From JAWLGZ01 sp041690635 (GTDB taxonomy: Bacteria; Pseudomonadota; Gammaproteobacteria; Thiohalomonadales; Thiohalomonadaceae), in NCBI GenBank assembly GCA_041690635.1, contig JAWLGZ010000001.1:930001-994000 (forward strand): 64,000 nt of DNA, in the 5' to 3' direction. Within the stretch, counting starts at the first letter, position 1. Each line of letters opens with the position of its first letter. The notes beneath the pieces were generated by a model that saw only the letters and a program-made list of their open reading frames with translations, made no database searches and was not told the origin of the DNA. Positions 1-9,910 of this stretch are shown one piece after another. Both the position numbers and the translations under genes were made by a program.

Positions 1-490
1 GCGGCGGAAACTTGAGGGCGATGCGATCAGGCACCTCGCCGCGGCCGGCCTGACCGATGGCGCTGGTGGAGAGCGCGAAGGTGATCAGCACCATGATGAA
101 GGTGGGCATGACGGCGATTCGGGTGAATACGGTGAACATGATGGACTGGGTCTCGGGACGTTCGATCCCCAGGGTCAACAGCCAGCCGAGCAGCACCAGC
201 GCGCCACTGGCGCCGTAGCCGTAGAGCAGCAACACGCCACGGCGCAGCGCAAGCCGCCAGTGCGCCGCCACGAACCAGGGGGCCTGTACCGCCGCGCGAC
301 GGGTACGCCAGGCGAGGAACCCGATCACTGCGCCGGAAAGTAGTGGAGGCAACAGGAGCGCACCCATACCGATGCCGAGCGCGATGGCCGCCGGCGTCAG
401 CAGGAGGTGGAAGCCGATGAGGTTGACGACGAATACCTCGTGGGGCGTTTTGGCCCGTGTTCGCAGTCTTTCATCAACGGTCTGTTCCAT
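1..490 (-). CDS. Polytopic membrane protein, partial (C-terminus beyond window)
   Basis: The reading frame is open on the minus strand from an ATG at 490 to the window edge, about 163 codons. The start is supported by a GGAGG 6 nt upstream. The N-terminus is short and polar (MEQTVDERLRTRAKTPHEVF) and is followed by hydrophobic segments at about residues 20-55, 75-105 and 120-140, so it is an integral inner-membrane protein. I do not recognise the family. It is divergent from the PAS-GGDEF gene with an 81-bp gap, so the two may share a promoter region. Confidence 0.6.
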   Translation of the reverse strand, partial: MEQTVDERLRTRAKTPHEVFVVNLIGFHLLLTPAAIALGIGMGALLLPPLLSGAVIGFLAWRTRRAAVQAPWFVAAHWRLALRRGVLLLYGYGASGALVLLGWLLTLGIERPETQSIMFTVFTRIAVMPTFIMVLITFALSTSAIGQAGRGEVPDRIALKFPP

Positions 491-571
491 TTCGGCCTCC
501 GGGTGGGTTTCGGCCGCGGCAGTCTACCGCCACGCACGGCGGCGCTCCACCGTGCAACTCCCGTTTGGGAA

Positions 572-2236
572 ATGAATCTCACCCCGGGCATGGGGCAGAC
601 GCTGCCTTGGGAGTGGCGCGACATCCTCGACGCGATGGACGACCCCGTGTTTGTCCACGACGAGGCGCTCCGTCTGGTCTACGCAAACCGCGCCTACCTG
701 CAGCACGCAGGCGCCCCCTTCTCAATGGTGCGGAGCCGTCCCTACTGGCAGGTCTTCCCCCACCGTGAAGGACCGCCGGCGATGTGCTCCGGCACCCTGC
801 AACAGGAGGATGAGGCGGAGGAGATCGTCGATCTCCCCGACGGCACCATTTTCCGGATGCGGGCCTTCTATATCCATGGTGCCTACGGCTACGCCCTCCA
901 TATTATGGAGGACGTCACCGAACTGACACGGGTCCAGGAGAATCTGCGCGAGCTCACCCATGATCTGGAAAACCGGGTCCGCGCACGCACCGCCGACCTC
1001 ATCGATGAACGCCGGTTTGCCGATGCGGTTCTCGACACGGCCGAGACGCTGATTGTCGTCCTCGACGATCAGGGGGGCATCGTGCGCATGAACCGTGCGT
1101 GCGAGGTGCTTACCGGCCGGTTGCTGGCCGAGGTCCGCGGCCGGTCCGCGTGGGAGGTGTTCGTTCCCCCCGAACGCCGGGAGGAGGCGCAGCGGCTGTT
1201 CCGGCGGCTCATGGAGGTGGGGCGGCTGCATCACCAGCTCACACCATGGCTGACAGCGCAGGATGCTCAACGGGAGATCGAGTGGTCGAGCGCCCTGTTT
1301 CAGGAGCGAAACCGGACGTTCGCCGTCGCCGCCGGGGTGGACGTGACCGCACGCCTGAAAGCGGAGCGCGAAGTCGCCCGCGCCTACCGTGAACAGACCG
1401 CGTTGATGCAGGCGATCCCGGATGTCATTTACGTCATCGATCCGCAGGGACAGCTGGTGAAATGGAATCGGCGGCTGGAGGCGCTGACCGGACTGAAACC
1501 GGATGAACTCCAGGGATGCGACGCCGTGACCCTGTTTCCGGAGACACAACGAAAGCGGATGGTCGCAGCGTTTCAGGCCGGGCTTGAGAGCGGGTGGATG
1601 GAGGTAGAGGCGGACATCCTCGACTGCGCCGGCGACCCGGTGCCTCACCACTTCACCGGTGTGCGGCTGACCGATGCGGCGGGCAACCTGATCGGACTGT
1701 CCGGCGTGGGGCGAGACATCACCGAGCGCCGCCGCCTGGAGCGGGACCTACGCGAACTGGCAACGGTGGACCACCTCACCCGCGCCTACAATCGTGCCGA
1801 GATCGATCGTCTGATGCAGATCGAAATGGCTCGCACCGAACGCTATCACCACCCTTTGAGCCTGCTGCTGTTCGACCTCGATCACTTCAAACAGGTGAAT
1901 GACCGCCTCGGCCACCACGCAGGGGATCGCACCTTGCGGGCAACGGTGGCGGTGGTCCGCGAACACATCCGCGCATCCGACCACATCGGCCGCTGGGGCG
2001 GGGAGGAGTTTCTGGTGCTGCTGCCGGCGGCGCCGCTCGCCGAGGCGCGGCGCCTCGCGGAAAAACTCCGTCGCCTGATCGCCGAACAGGCCATCCCGGG
2101 CGTCGGCACCATCACCGCGAGTTTTGGCGTGACCACCTTCCGGCCGGATGAGAGCGCCGAGTCCTTCACCCGGCGTGCAGACGACCTGCTCTATACCGCC
2201 AAGCGCGCCGGCCGCAACCGGGTCGAAGCGGGCTGA
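572..2236 (+). CDS. PAS-PAS-PAS-GGDEF diguanylate cyclase
   Basis: Predicted soluble sensor that makes cyclic-di-GMP, 554 aa. Three PAS domains can be read at about residues 14-120, 150-265 and 285-390, each with the usual D-P/V-I-x-V-D start and N-R core; a short coiled linker follows the first. The C-terminal GGDEF domain (about 395-553) has an intact active site RWGGEEF and an RASD inhibitory I-site five residues upstream, so it should be active and feedback-inhibited. An upstream in-frame start exists at 407, but it lies inside the divergent gene and adds 55 residues unlike a PAS protein; ATG 572 is preferred. No transmembrane segment is visible, so the signal is probably cytoplasmic (redox or ligand). 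Confidence 0.88.
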   Translation: MNLTPGMGQTLPWEWRDILDAMDDPVFVHDEALRLVYANRAYLQHAGAPFSMVRSRPYWQVFPHREGPPAMCSGTLQQEDEAEEIVDLPDGTIFRMRAFYIHGAYGYALHIMEDVTELTRVQENLRELTHDLENRVRARTADLIDERRFADAVLDTAETLIVVLDDQGGIVRMNRACEVLTGRLLAEVRGRSAWEVFVPPERREEAQRLFRRLMEVGRLHHQLTPWLTAQDAQREIEWSSALFQERNRTFAVAAGVDVTARLKAEREVARAYREQTALMQAIPDVIYVIDPQGQLVKWNRRLEALTGLKPDELQGCDAVTLFPETQRKRMVAAFQAGLESGWMEVEADILDCAGDPVPHHFTGVRLTDAAGNLIGLSGVGRDITERRRLERDLRELATVDHLTRAYNRAEIDRLMQIEMARTERYHHPLSLLLFDLDHFKQVNDRLGHHAGDRTLRATVAVVREHIRASDHIGRWGGEEFLVLLPAAPLAEARRLAEKLRRLIAEQAIPGVGTITASFGVTTFRPDESAESFTRRADDLLYTAKRAGRNRVEAG

Positions 2237-2326
2237 CGCATCGTCCGGCGTAGTTCAGGGGCGGCGAGTCGCTTTCCGGGAATGCAGCTACCTTTATGGC
2301 TGGACAACTCCTCGCGAGGGACAGCC

Positions 2327-2758
2327 ATGCCGGTACGGAAAGCCGATGCAGTCTGGGAGGGAACGCTCAAGGCGGGCCGGGGCACCATGCGTTTTGGCGA
2401 CGGGGCGTTCGAGGGCACCTACAGTGCCGGCTCCCGCTTCGAGGAGGAGCCGGGCACCAACCCCGAAGAGCTGATTGGTGCGGCCCACGCCGGGTGCTTC
2501 TCGATGGCCCTGTCGCTATTACTGGAACAGGCGGGGTTCCGCGCCGAGCGGATCGCCACGCACGCCAGCGTGCGCATCGAACGGGTCGGTGAAGGCCATC
2601 GCATCACCGGCATCCGCCTGGTGACCGATGCCCGGGTTCCGGGCATCGACCAGGCCACCTTCGTCGCCCAGGCCGAGGCGGCAAAAAAGGGGTGCCCGGT
2701 CTCCCAGGCGCTCACGGGGGTCGACGAGATCACGGTGGAGGCGAATCTGGTCGATTGA
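2327..2758 (+). CDS. osmC: OsmC-family peroxiredoxin
   Basis: The 143-aa protein matches OsmC/Ohr-fold organic hydroperoxide reductases in length and pattern. The start MPVRKADAVWEGTLKAGRG is typical of OsmC; the two redox cysteines are in AHAGCFSMALS (about residue 59) and KKGCPVSQAL (about residue 125), and the catalytic Glu lies in the PEELI segment. An in-frame ATG at 2282 adds 15 residues but lacks the family's N-terminus. A GAGGGACA stretch precedes ATG 2327. OsmC detoxifies hydroperoxides in the cytoplasm. It stands alone between the diguanylate cyclase and a perfect palindrome. Confidence 0.9.
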   Translation: MPVRKADAVWEGTLKAGRGTMRFGDGAFEGTYSAGSRFEEEPGTNPEELIGAAHAGCFSMALSLLLEQAGFRAERIATHASVRIERVGEGHRITGIRLVTDARVPGIDQATFVAQAEAAKKGCPVSQALTGVDEITVEANLVD

Positions 2759-2784
2759 CCGTCCGCCCGGCCCCCGGGGCGATA

Positions 2785-2804
2785 CCCCCGGGCATGCCCG
2801 GGGG
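2785..2804. terminator. Perfect GC palindrome, possible terminator
   Basis: A 20-nt perfect palindrome (8-bp stem CCCCCGGG, loop CATG) lies 26 nt after the osmC stop, between convergent genes. There is no T-tract, so intrinsic termination is uncertain. Confidence 0.4.
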
Positions 2805-2830
2805 TCGGGTGGTAAAGGCCGGAAACTCCC

Positions 2831-3025
2831 TCAGGCGGCGCCGCCCTTCCTCGCGGTATTGAACTTCAGCGGGGCATAGAGCGGGCACCAGCCAATCAGT
2901 CCGGTGGCAAGCGGCACCACCCCAATCCAGCCCCATACAGCGCCCTCTACCAGCAGGGCGGTGGCCACCAGGGCGATGCCCACCAGGATCCTCAGGGCGC
3001 GATCAAGACCTCCGACGTTCTGCAT
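2831..3025 (-). CDS. DUF2892 small membrane protein
   Basis: A 64-aa protein beginning MQNVGGLDRALRILVG and carrying the GWIGVVPLATGLIGWCPLY core, which is the DUF2892 (YgaP transmembrane-like) signature. Two transmembrane helices are predicted, at about residues 12-28 and 30-48. The start has a strong AAGGAG 7-9 nt upstream. Members often accompany rhodanese or sulfur-trafficking proteins, but no such partner is adjacent here. It is convergent with osmC. Confidence 0.85.
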   Translation of the reverse strand: MQNVGGLDRALRILVGIALVATALLVEGAVWGWIGVVPLATGLIGWCPLYAPLKFNTARKGGAA

Positions 3026-3188
3026 AACAACTCTCCTTCCGTTTCACAGGGATACTGAAAGGTAGCCGCTTACGGAGCGAGCGTCAGTGACATCATCACC
3101 CGGCCGCCATCCGACGTCCGCGAAACCGTGTGCTACTTTTCTTCTACTTACCTCCTTCTGCCTCTTCAATTACGGTGCGGGCCCGCGA

Positions 3189-4550
<1,362 letters not shown>

Positions 4551-4554
4551 AGAA

Positions 4555-4571
4555 CGGGGTTCCAAACCCCG
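4555..4571 (+). terminator. Short hairpin after diguanylate cyclase gene
   Basis: CGGGGTT-CCA-AACCCCG forms a 7-bp stem with a 3-nt loop just after the stop codon. No T-tract follows, so termination is only probable. Confidence 0.35.
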
Positions 4572-4615
4572 CGGCACCTCATAGTCATTGTCCACCTCCC
4601 GCTGCACGGGCTTTG

Positions 4616-4759
4616 TCGTCATTGCGAGACAAGGCCGAAGCAATCCAGGCGCCATGACGCACGATTGTTCATGGGGTTACCGCCAGGTTCGTCAAGATGA
4701 GCGCGGCAACGAAGCAATCTCTCGGACACTTGAGATGGCTTCGCCCCGCTCGCAACGAC
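4616..4759. repeat. Dispersed GTCRTTGCGAG...GCGAAGC inverted-repeat element
   Basis: The 144-bp intergenic stretch starts GTCGTCATTGCGAGACAAGG and ends in an imperfect inverted copy (CGCTCGCAACGAC), with GAAGCAATC motifs inside near both ends. Many bacterial genomes carry this class of repeat between genes. It lies upstream of comM and contains no credible gene. Confidence 0.6.
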
Positions 4760-4885
4760 ACTGTTGCGCGGCGTGGAACTGTTGTCTGGCAGCGGCTGCC
4801 CGGCGCGACACAATCCGTCCATATTCGCGCAGGGTGGCGGTCTTCGGTATGGTTTGGCGCACGCAAACTCCAGGAAAGGAGCGCC

Positions 4886-6391
4886 GTGTCGCTCGCCATT
4901 GTGTTCAGCCGCGCCGAAGTGGGCATCGAGGCCCCGGAGGTCACGGTCGAGGTCCATCTCGGCAACGGGCTGCCCAGCCTCTCCATCGTCGGACTGCCCG
5001 AGGCGGCGGTACGGGAGAGCAAGGACCGGGTACGCGCGGCAATCATCAACTCCCGATTCGAATTCCCGGCCCGTCGCATCACCATCAATCTGGCCCCTGC
5101 CGATCTGCCGAAGGAGGGCGGGCGGTTCGATCTCCCTATTGCACTCGGCATCCTGGTCGCCTCGGGACAGGTCCCGGCCGAGCGGATTGCGGACCATGAA
5201 TTCGTCGGCGAACTGGCCCTGAGCGGCACACTGCGCCCGGTGCGTGGTGCCCTGCCGGTTGCCCTGGAGGCACGCCGCGCCGGGCGGGCGCTGGTTCTGC
5301 CAAGGGAGAACGCGGAAGAGGCGGCGCTGGTTCAGGACACCGGCGTGCATCCGGCCGGCCACCTGCTGGAGGTGTGCGCGCATCTCGGCGAGTCACCGAT
5401 TGCACCGCAGCGATCGGCTCTTCCTGAGTCGGCCGGTCACGCCGCTCCGGACCTGGCCGATGTCCGCGGCCAGTCCCACGCCAAGCGGGCCCTGGAGGTC
5501 GCAGCGGCCGGCGGCCATAACCTGTTGATGGTGGGGCCGCCCGGGACGGGCAAAACCATGCTGGCGAGCCGCCTGCCCGGCCTGCTGCCGCCGATGACCG
5601 AAGAGGAGGCGGTGGAGACCGCCGCGGTCACCTCCATCGCCGAGGGGTTCTCCCCCGAGGCATTCAGGACCCGTCCCTACCGCGCGCCCCATCATGGCGC
5701 GTCGGCCGCGGCGCTGGTCGGCGGGGGCAGCCAGCCGCGCCCGGGGGAGATCTCCCTCGCCCACAACGGGCTGCTGTTTCTCGACGAGCTGCCGGAGTTC
5801 GATCGCAAGGTACTGGAAGTGCTGCGCGAGCCGCTCGAATCGGGCCACGTCACCATCGCCCGCGCGGCCCGCCGCTCCCGTTTCCCGGCCCGCTTTCAGC
5901 TGGTTGCGGCGATGAACCCCTGTCCGTGCGGTTATCTCGGCCACCCAAATGGCCGCTGCCACTGCTCGCCGGACCAGGTCACCCGTTATCGTGGGCGTAT
6001 CTCCGGACCGCTGCTCGACCGGATCGATCTGCATGTCGAAGTGCCGCCGCTCCCCCATGCGGCCCTCACCGCACCCGATTCAAAGGGGGAAAGCAGCGCC
6101 GCCGTACGGCGACGTGTGGAAGCGGCACGGGCACTGCAGCTTGCCCGTTCGGGGAAACCCAATGCACGGCTGGGCGAGCGGGAGTGTGAGACGGTGTGCG
6201 TCCTCGCCCCGGAGGAGACGAAACTGCTGGCGCGGGCGGTGGAGCGGCTGTCGTTGTCGGCCCGTGCCTACCACCGGGTGCTCAAGGTGGCACGCACCAT
6301 CGCCGATCTGGCCGGAAACGAGGGGGTGGAGAGGTCCCACCTCACCGAGGCACTCGCCTACCGGGTACTGGATCGGGGGGTTAGAGAGTGA
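4886..6391 (+). CDS. comM: ComM/YifB-family Mg-chelatase-like AAA+ ATPase
   Basis: 501 aa, the usual length for ComM, a hexameric helicase that promotes branch migration during natural transformation. It opens with the YifB N-terminal domain (SLAIVFSRAEVGIEAPEVTV) and has LPSLSIVGLPEAAVRESKDR; Walker A is GPPGTGKTML (about residue 218); Walker B is LLFLDELPEF; and the Zn-like MNPCPCGYLGHP segment is present. The GTG start at 4886 is chosen because GGAAAGGAG lies just upstream and the family start follows directly; longer in-frame extensions run into the upstream repeat. In Pseudomonas comM also lies near rep and cytochrome c5, as here. Confidence 0.93.
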   Translation: MSLAIVFSRAEVGIEAPEVTVEVHLGNGLPSLSIVGLPEAAVRESKDRVRAAIINSRFEFPARRITINLAPADLPKEGGRFDLPIALGILVASGQVPAERIADHEFVGELALSGTLRPVRGALPVALEARRAGRALVLPRENAEEAALVQDTGVHPAGHLLEVCAHLGESPIAPQRSALPESAGHAAPDLADVRGQSHAKRALEVAAAGGHNLLMVGPPGTGKTMLASRLPGLLPPMTEEEAVETAAVTSIAEGFSPEAFRTRPYRAPHHGASAAALVGGGSQPRPGEISLAHNGLLFLDELPEFDRKVLEVLREPLESGHVTIARAARRSRFPARFQLVAAMNPCPCGYLGHPNGRCHCSPDQVTRYRGRISGPLLDRIDLHVEVPPLPHAALTAPDSKGESSAAVRRRVEAARALQLARSGKPNARLGERECETVCVLAPEETKLLARAVERLSLSARAYHRVLKVARTIADLAGNEGVERSHLTEALAYRVLDRGVRE

Positions 6392-6560
6392 TATCGATGA
6401 GGTGAATCAGGGGAAGCAGTTGATCGCGAAACAGGAAGGCAACCACAACAAGCAGCAGGAACAAGAAAAAAAGAAACCCGCCGCGCCGTCGGCGGGGCCG
6501 ACCGCGAAAGAGCGACCGCTGGCGCCAGCGGCGCTCGGCTGCATGGAGGTCGTCGTTCAC
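6381..6560 (-). CDS. Small single-pass membrane protein, hypothetical
   Basis: A 59-aa reading frame from GTG 6560 with GGGGATA just upstream. It has a basic arginine-rich stretch (RGRPRRRRGG, about residues 23-32) followed by one very hydrophobic helix (FLFFLFLLLVVVAFLF) and a short tail. It overlaps the 3' end of comM by 11 nt on the opposite strand. A TTG at 6581 would add seven residues. The positive-inside topology looks real, but no family is recognised. Confidence 0.5.
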   Translation of the reverse strand: MNDDLHAAERRWRQRSLFRGRPRRRRGGFLFFLFLLLVVVAFLFRDQLLPLIHLIDITL

Positions 6561-6661
6561 ACTATCCCCAAGTAACCACAAGGGTTTCTAGCATACCTGA
6601 GTCGGCGCCCACGTAAAGCCCCGTTGTGACCTCCGGTGCGCTTAGGCACAATGCCCGCCCC

Positions 6662-8671
6662 ATGCCTGACCTCAACCCCCGCCAGATGGAGGCCGTCCGT
6701 TACATCGACGGCCCCCTGCTCGTGCTCGCCGGCGCCGGCAGCGGCAAGACGCGCGTTATCACCCAAAAGATCGCCTGGCTGGTGCAACGCTGCGGGATTT
6801 CGCCGCGTAACGTGGCGGCGGTCACCTTCACCAACAAAGCGGCCCGGGAGATGAAGGCGCGCGTGGGGCAGCTGCTCTCCGGCAAGGAGGGGCGCGGCCT
6901 GCGGGTCTCCACCTTTCATACCCTCGGCCTCGACATCATCCGCCGCGAGTGCAAGGCGCTCGGCTACAAGAGCGGCTTCTCGATCTATGACGCGCAGGAC
7001 AGTGCCGCACTGGTGCGAGAACTGCTGCGCCGCGACAGCGGCGACGACAGCGTGAGTGAGCAGGTGCACTGGCGCATCTCCCGCTGGAAGAACGCCTTCG
7101 TCACCCCGGAACAGGCGGAGAGCGAGGCGGCGGGCGACCCGGCGCTGGTGGCAGCCGCCCGCGCCTACGCCACCTACAACCGCCACCTGAAGGCCTACAA
7201 CGCGGTCGATTTCGACGACCTGATCATGCTGCCGGTGCTGCTGTTCCGCAGCAACGCCGAGGTGCTGGAGCGGTGGCAGAACCAGATCCGCTACCTGCTG
7301 GTGGATGAATACCAGGACACCAACGCCACCCAGTACCAGATGGTGAAACTGCTGGTGGGGCTGCGCGGAGCGCTGACGGTGGTGGGCGATGACGACCAGT
7401 CCATCTACGCCTGGCGCGGCGCCCAGCCGGAGAACCTCGCCCTGCTGCGTGACGACTTCCCCGGTCTCAAGGTGGTGAAGCTGGAGCAGAACTACCGCTC
7501 CACCGGCACCGTCCTCAAGGCGGCCAACCGGCTCATCGCCAACAACAGCCACGTGTTCGAAAAGAGCCTGTGGAGCGAACTGGGGCCGGGCGATCCCATC
7601 ACGATATTGAGCGCCAACGACGAGGAGCACGAGGCGGAGAAGGTGATCTCCCATCTGCTGCATCACCGCTTCCGACATCGCACCGACTACCGCGACTACG
7701 CCATCCTCTACCGCGGCAACCATCAGTCGCGCCCGTTCGAGAAGGCGCTGCGCGAGCACCGCATCCCCTATCAGATCAGCGGCGGCACCTCCTTCTTCAG
7801 CTATCTGGAGGTGAAGGACGTGATGGCCTACCTGCGGCTGCTGGTGAACCCGGACGACGACGCCGCCTTCCTGCGGGTGGTCAACACCCCGCGCCGCGAG
7901 ATCGGCCCCACCACTCTGGAGAAACTGGCCGGCTACTCCAGCCAGCGCGGCATCAGCCTGTTCGCCGCCGTTTTCGAACTGGGGCTCTCCCAGCATCTGA
8001 ACGAGCGAGCCACGGCACGGCTGCGCCGCTTCGCCGAGTGGCTGGTGGACATCGGCGACCGCGCCCGGCGTGGTGACGTCATCGCCGCCTGCCGCGATCT
8101 GGTGCGGGAGATCGACTACGAGACCTGGCTCAACGACACCTGCAAGGACCTGCGTACCGCCGAACGGCGGATGGAGAACGTCAACGAGCTACTGGACTGG
8201 CTCGCCCGCATGGCGGAGCAGGAAAACGAGCCGAGCCTGGAGGGGCTGGTGTCGAAGATCACCCTGATGGACATCCTCGAGCGCAACAACGAGGAGGAGG
8301 CGGGTGACCAGGTGCGGCTGATGACCCTGCACGCCGCCAAGGGGCTGGAGTTCCCCCACGTCTACCTGATCGGTATGGAGGAGGAGCTGCTGCCCCACCG
8401 CGTCAGCATCGAGGAGGAGAACATTGAGGAGGAGCGGCGGCTCGCCTATGTCGGCGTGACCCGCGCCCAGCGCACCCTCACCCTCTCTCTCGCCGCCCGC
8501 CGGCGGCGCGGAGGTGAACTGGCGGCCTGCCAGCCCAGCCGCTTCATCGACGAGCTGCCTGCCGAGGACCTGCGCTGGGAGGGGGTTGGGATCGAAATGC
8601 CGGCCGAGGAGCGCCAGGAGCGGGGCAAGGCCCATCTGGCCAACCTGCGCGGCATGCTGGGACAGGGCTGA
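6662..8671 (+). CDS. rep: ATP-dependent DNA helicase Rep
   Basis: 669 aa (E. coli Rep is 673 aa), UvrD/Rep superfamily 1A. The start MPDLNPRQMEAVRYIDGPLLV and the Walker A sequence LAGAGSGKTRVITQKIAWL match Rep closely. Other motifs are TFTNKAAREM (Ia), VDEYQDTN (II), VVGDDDQSIYAWRGA (III), LEQNYRSTG (IV), TLHAAKGLEFPHVYLIG (V) and YVGVTRAQ (VI). Rep unwinds 3'-5' and clears proteins ahead of replication forks. ATG 6662 is used rather than the in-frame start at 6626. A second, UvrD-type, helicase lies at 58-60 kb. Confidence 0.93.
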   Translation: MPDLNPRQMEAVRYIDGPLLVLAGAGSGKTRVITQKIAWLVQRCGISPRNVAAVTFTNKAAREMKARVGQLLSGKEGRGLRVSTFHTLGLDIIRRECKALGYKSGFSIYDAQDSAALVRELLRRDSGDDSVSEQVHWRISRWKNAFVTPEQAESEAAGDPALVAAARAYATYNRHLKAYNAVDFDDLIMLPVLLFRSNAEVLERWQNQIRYLLVDEYQDTNATQYQMVKLLVGLRGALTVVGDDDQSIYAWRGAQPENLALLRDDFPGLKVVKLEQNYRSTGTVLKAANRLIANNSHVFEKSLWSELGPGDPITILSANDEEHEAEKVISHLLHHRFRHRTDYRDYAILYRGNHQSRPFEKALREHRIPYQISGGTSFFSYLEVKDVMAYLRLLVNPDDDAAFLRVVNTPRREIGPTTLEKLAGYSSQRGISLFAAVFELGLSQHLNERATARLRRFAEWLVDIGDRARRGDVIAACRDLVREIDYETWLNDTCKDLRTAERRMENVNELLDWLARMAEQENEPSLEGLVSKITLMDILERNNEEEAGDQVRLMTLHAAKGLEFPHVYLIGMEEELLPHRVSIEEENIEEERRLAYVGVTRAQRTLTLSLAARRRRGGELAACQPSRFIDELPAEDLRWEGVGIEMPAEERQERGKAHLANLRGMLGQG

Positions 8672-8742
8672 AACCGGTTTCCCTCCCGTCCGACCGGGGC
8701 GTATACTCTTATTCAATACCCGGGAATTACCGGAGGTGAATA

Positions 8743-8949
8743 ATGGACTCCATCCAGAACAGCACTGCGGCAAGCGCCTACCAGGGCGTACTGCCGAGCC
8801 AGCGTCAGGACGCCCCGGCCCCACAGCCGCAAGCGGCGTCCCAGCCCACCCAACCGGCGGAACCGGCCCAGCGCGTGGAAGAGACCCCGCGCACCGAAAG
8901 CGGCAGCACTGATAACAGCACCGGCAGCCAGGTCGACACCTACGCGTAA
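8743..8949 (+). CDS. Small Pro/Gln/Ala-rich hypothetical protein
   Basis: A 68-aa protein with a strong ribosome site (CCGGAGGTGAATA before the ATG). It begins MDSIQNSTAASAYQGV, continues as a low-complexity P/Q/A segment (about 25-45) and ends in a Thr/Ser-rich tail. There is no signal peptide or membrane helix. Its own RBS and a strong terminator just after it support real expression, but the function is unknown. The sequence looks disordered. Confidence 0.6.
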   Translation: MDSIQNSTAASAYQGVLPSQRQDAPAPQPQAASQPTQPAEPAQRVEETPRTESGSTDNSTGSQVDTYA

Positions 8950-8977
8950 GACCGTTTATTCGGTCGAGAGCACAAAA

Positions 8978-9005
8978 AAGAAGGGCGCCTCTCGGCGCCC
9001 TTCTT
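8978..9005. terminator. Strong bidirectional intrinsic terminator
   Basis: A 12-bp perfect stem (AAGAAGGGCGCC / GGCGCCCTTCTT) with a TCTC loop, flanked by an A-run on the left and T-rich sequence on the right. It lies between the convergent 68-aa gene and the cytochrome c5 gene and can serve both strands. Confidence 0.85.
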
Positions 9006-9026
9006 CGTTACAAACCACTAATTTGT

Positions 9027-9521
9027 TCAGCTGCTCTGCTCGACCATGTAGGTGACGGCGTTCTGCAACTCCTCATCGGAGCAGTTGGCGCAGGTGCCCC
9101 GCGGCGGCATGCCTTTCGGGGTGCCATTGATCGCGCTCTGCATCAAGGTGTCCATGCCCTTTCCGATACGAGGCGCCCACTCAGCCGCATCACCCAGCTT
9201 CGGAGCGCCGGCAATACCGGCCGCGTGGCAGACCATGCAGGAGGTGTTGTACACCTGCTCGCCGGAGCGGGCCGCACCCGTATCGGCAGAGCCGGCCGCT
9301 GCACTCTCCTGTGCCGGAGCCTGGGCGACCTGAATCGGATCGCCGGTATTCAGCTGGCCGACCGGCGCGATGCGCGCCGCCACGGCGGTTGGGGTCATAT
9401 CCGCACCACCGCTGCCGGCCGGGCTGAGCACCGGGGAGAGCGCCTTCAAAATACCGAGCGCCAGCAGCGCCACCGCCGCGAAACCCACGAGACTGATACC
9501 GAAGTTCTTACTCTCTGACAC
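9027..9521 (-). CDS. Membrane-anchored cytochrome c5 family protein
   Basis: 164 aa, GTG start with AGGGGAG upstream. One N-terminal transmembrane anchor (about 8-30) is followed by an Ala/Gln-rich linker and a single c-type haem domain: CMVCH at about residues 95-99, distal Met in KGMPPRG, and a CANC disulfide pair typical of cytochrome c5. It probably carries electrons in the periplasm to a terminal oxidase or reductase. The sequence around the haem (HAAGIAGAPKLGDAAEWA) is very like that of the soluble cytochrome c5 at 48.7 kb, so the two are paralogues. Location next to rep matches the Pseudomonas cycB neighbourhood. Confidence 0.9.
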   Translation of the reverse strand: MSESKNFGISLVGFAAVALLALGILKALSPVLSPAGSGGADMTPTAVAARIAPVGQLNTGDPIQVAQAPAQESAAAGSADTGAARSGEQVYNTSCMVCHAAGIAGAPKLGDAAEWAPRIGKGMDTLMQSAINGTPKGMPPRGTCANCSDEELQNAVTYMVEQSS

Positions 9522-9672
9522 GATCTAACTCCCCTGTAAGCGTTTGGTCGGGGCCGGATGGCGGCCGGAAATAGCGCGCCAGTATATCCGGAAAACCTTT
9601 GCTTCGGAACCGGCCAAGCTGCCCTGGGCATAGACTCCCCGGCCCGCCCTGTGTATCCTTACGCGCTCTTAA

Positions 9673-9749
<77 letters not shown>

Positions 9750-9910
9750 TTTCCCTGTTTTTACCTGCATTTCCCGAGCCGATCCCCGGCCACAATCGCG
9801 CTTGAGCGCTACCCCGTTCGTCAGCGCTCATCGAAAGCCCTAACGCTCACGCGCGTTAGTTTGAACCCACCAAAATCACCCGAAGAAAACGGCCTGGGCG
9901 CAAATTGTTG

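Noticed and set aside
722..1651. Long minus-strand open frame opposite the PAS-GGDEF gene
   Set aside because: It is antisense to a clear multidomain gene, has no recognisable motif and is explained by high GC content. The same holds for long antisense frames at 3144-4211, 6557-7996, 35395-36756, 36983-38809 and 51490-52944.
3087..3188. N-terminal extension of the HAMP-GAF-GGDEF protein from GTG 3087
   Set aside because: The extra 34 residues look unlike a membrane-protein start, and ATG 3189 places the first helix at the expected distance.
4697..4885. N-terminal extension of ComM
   Set aside because: It runs through the intergenic repeat; GTG 4886 has a good ribosome site and the family's N-terminus.
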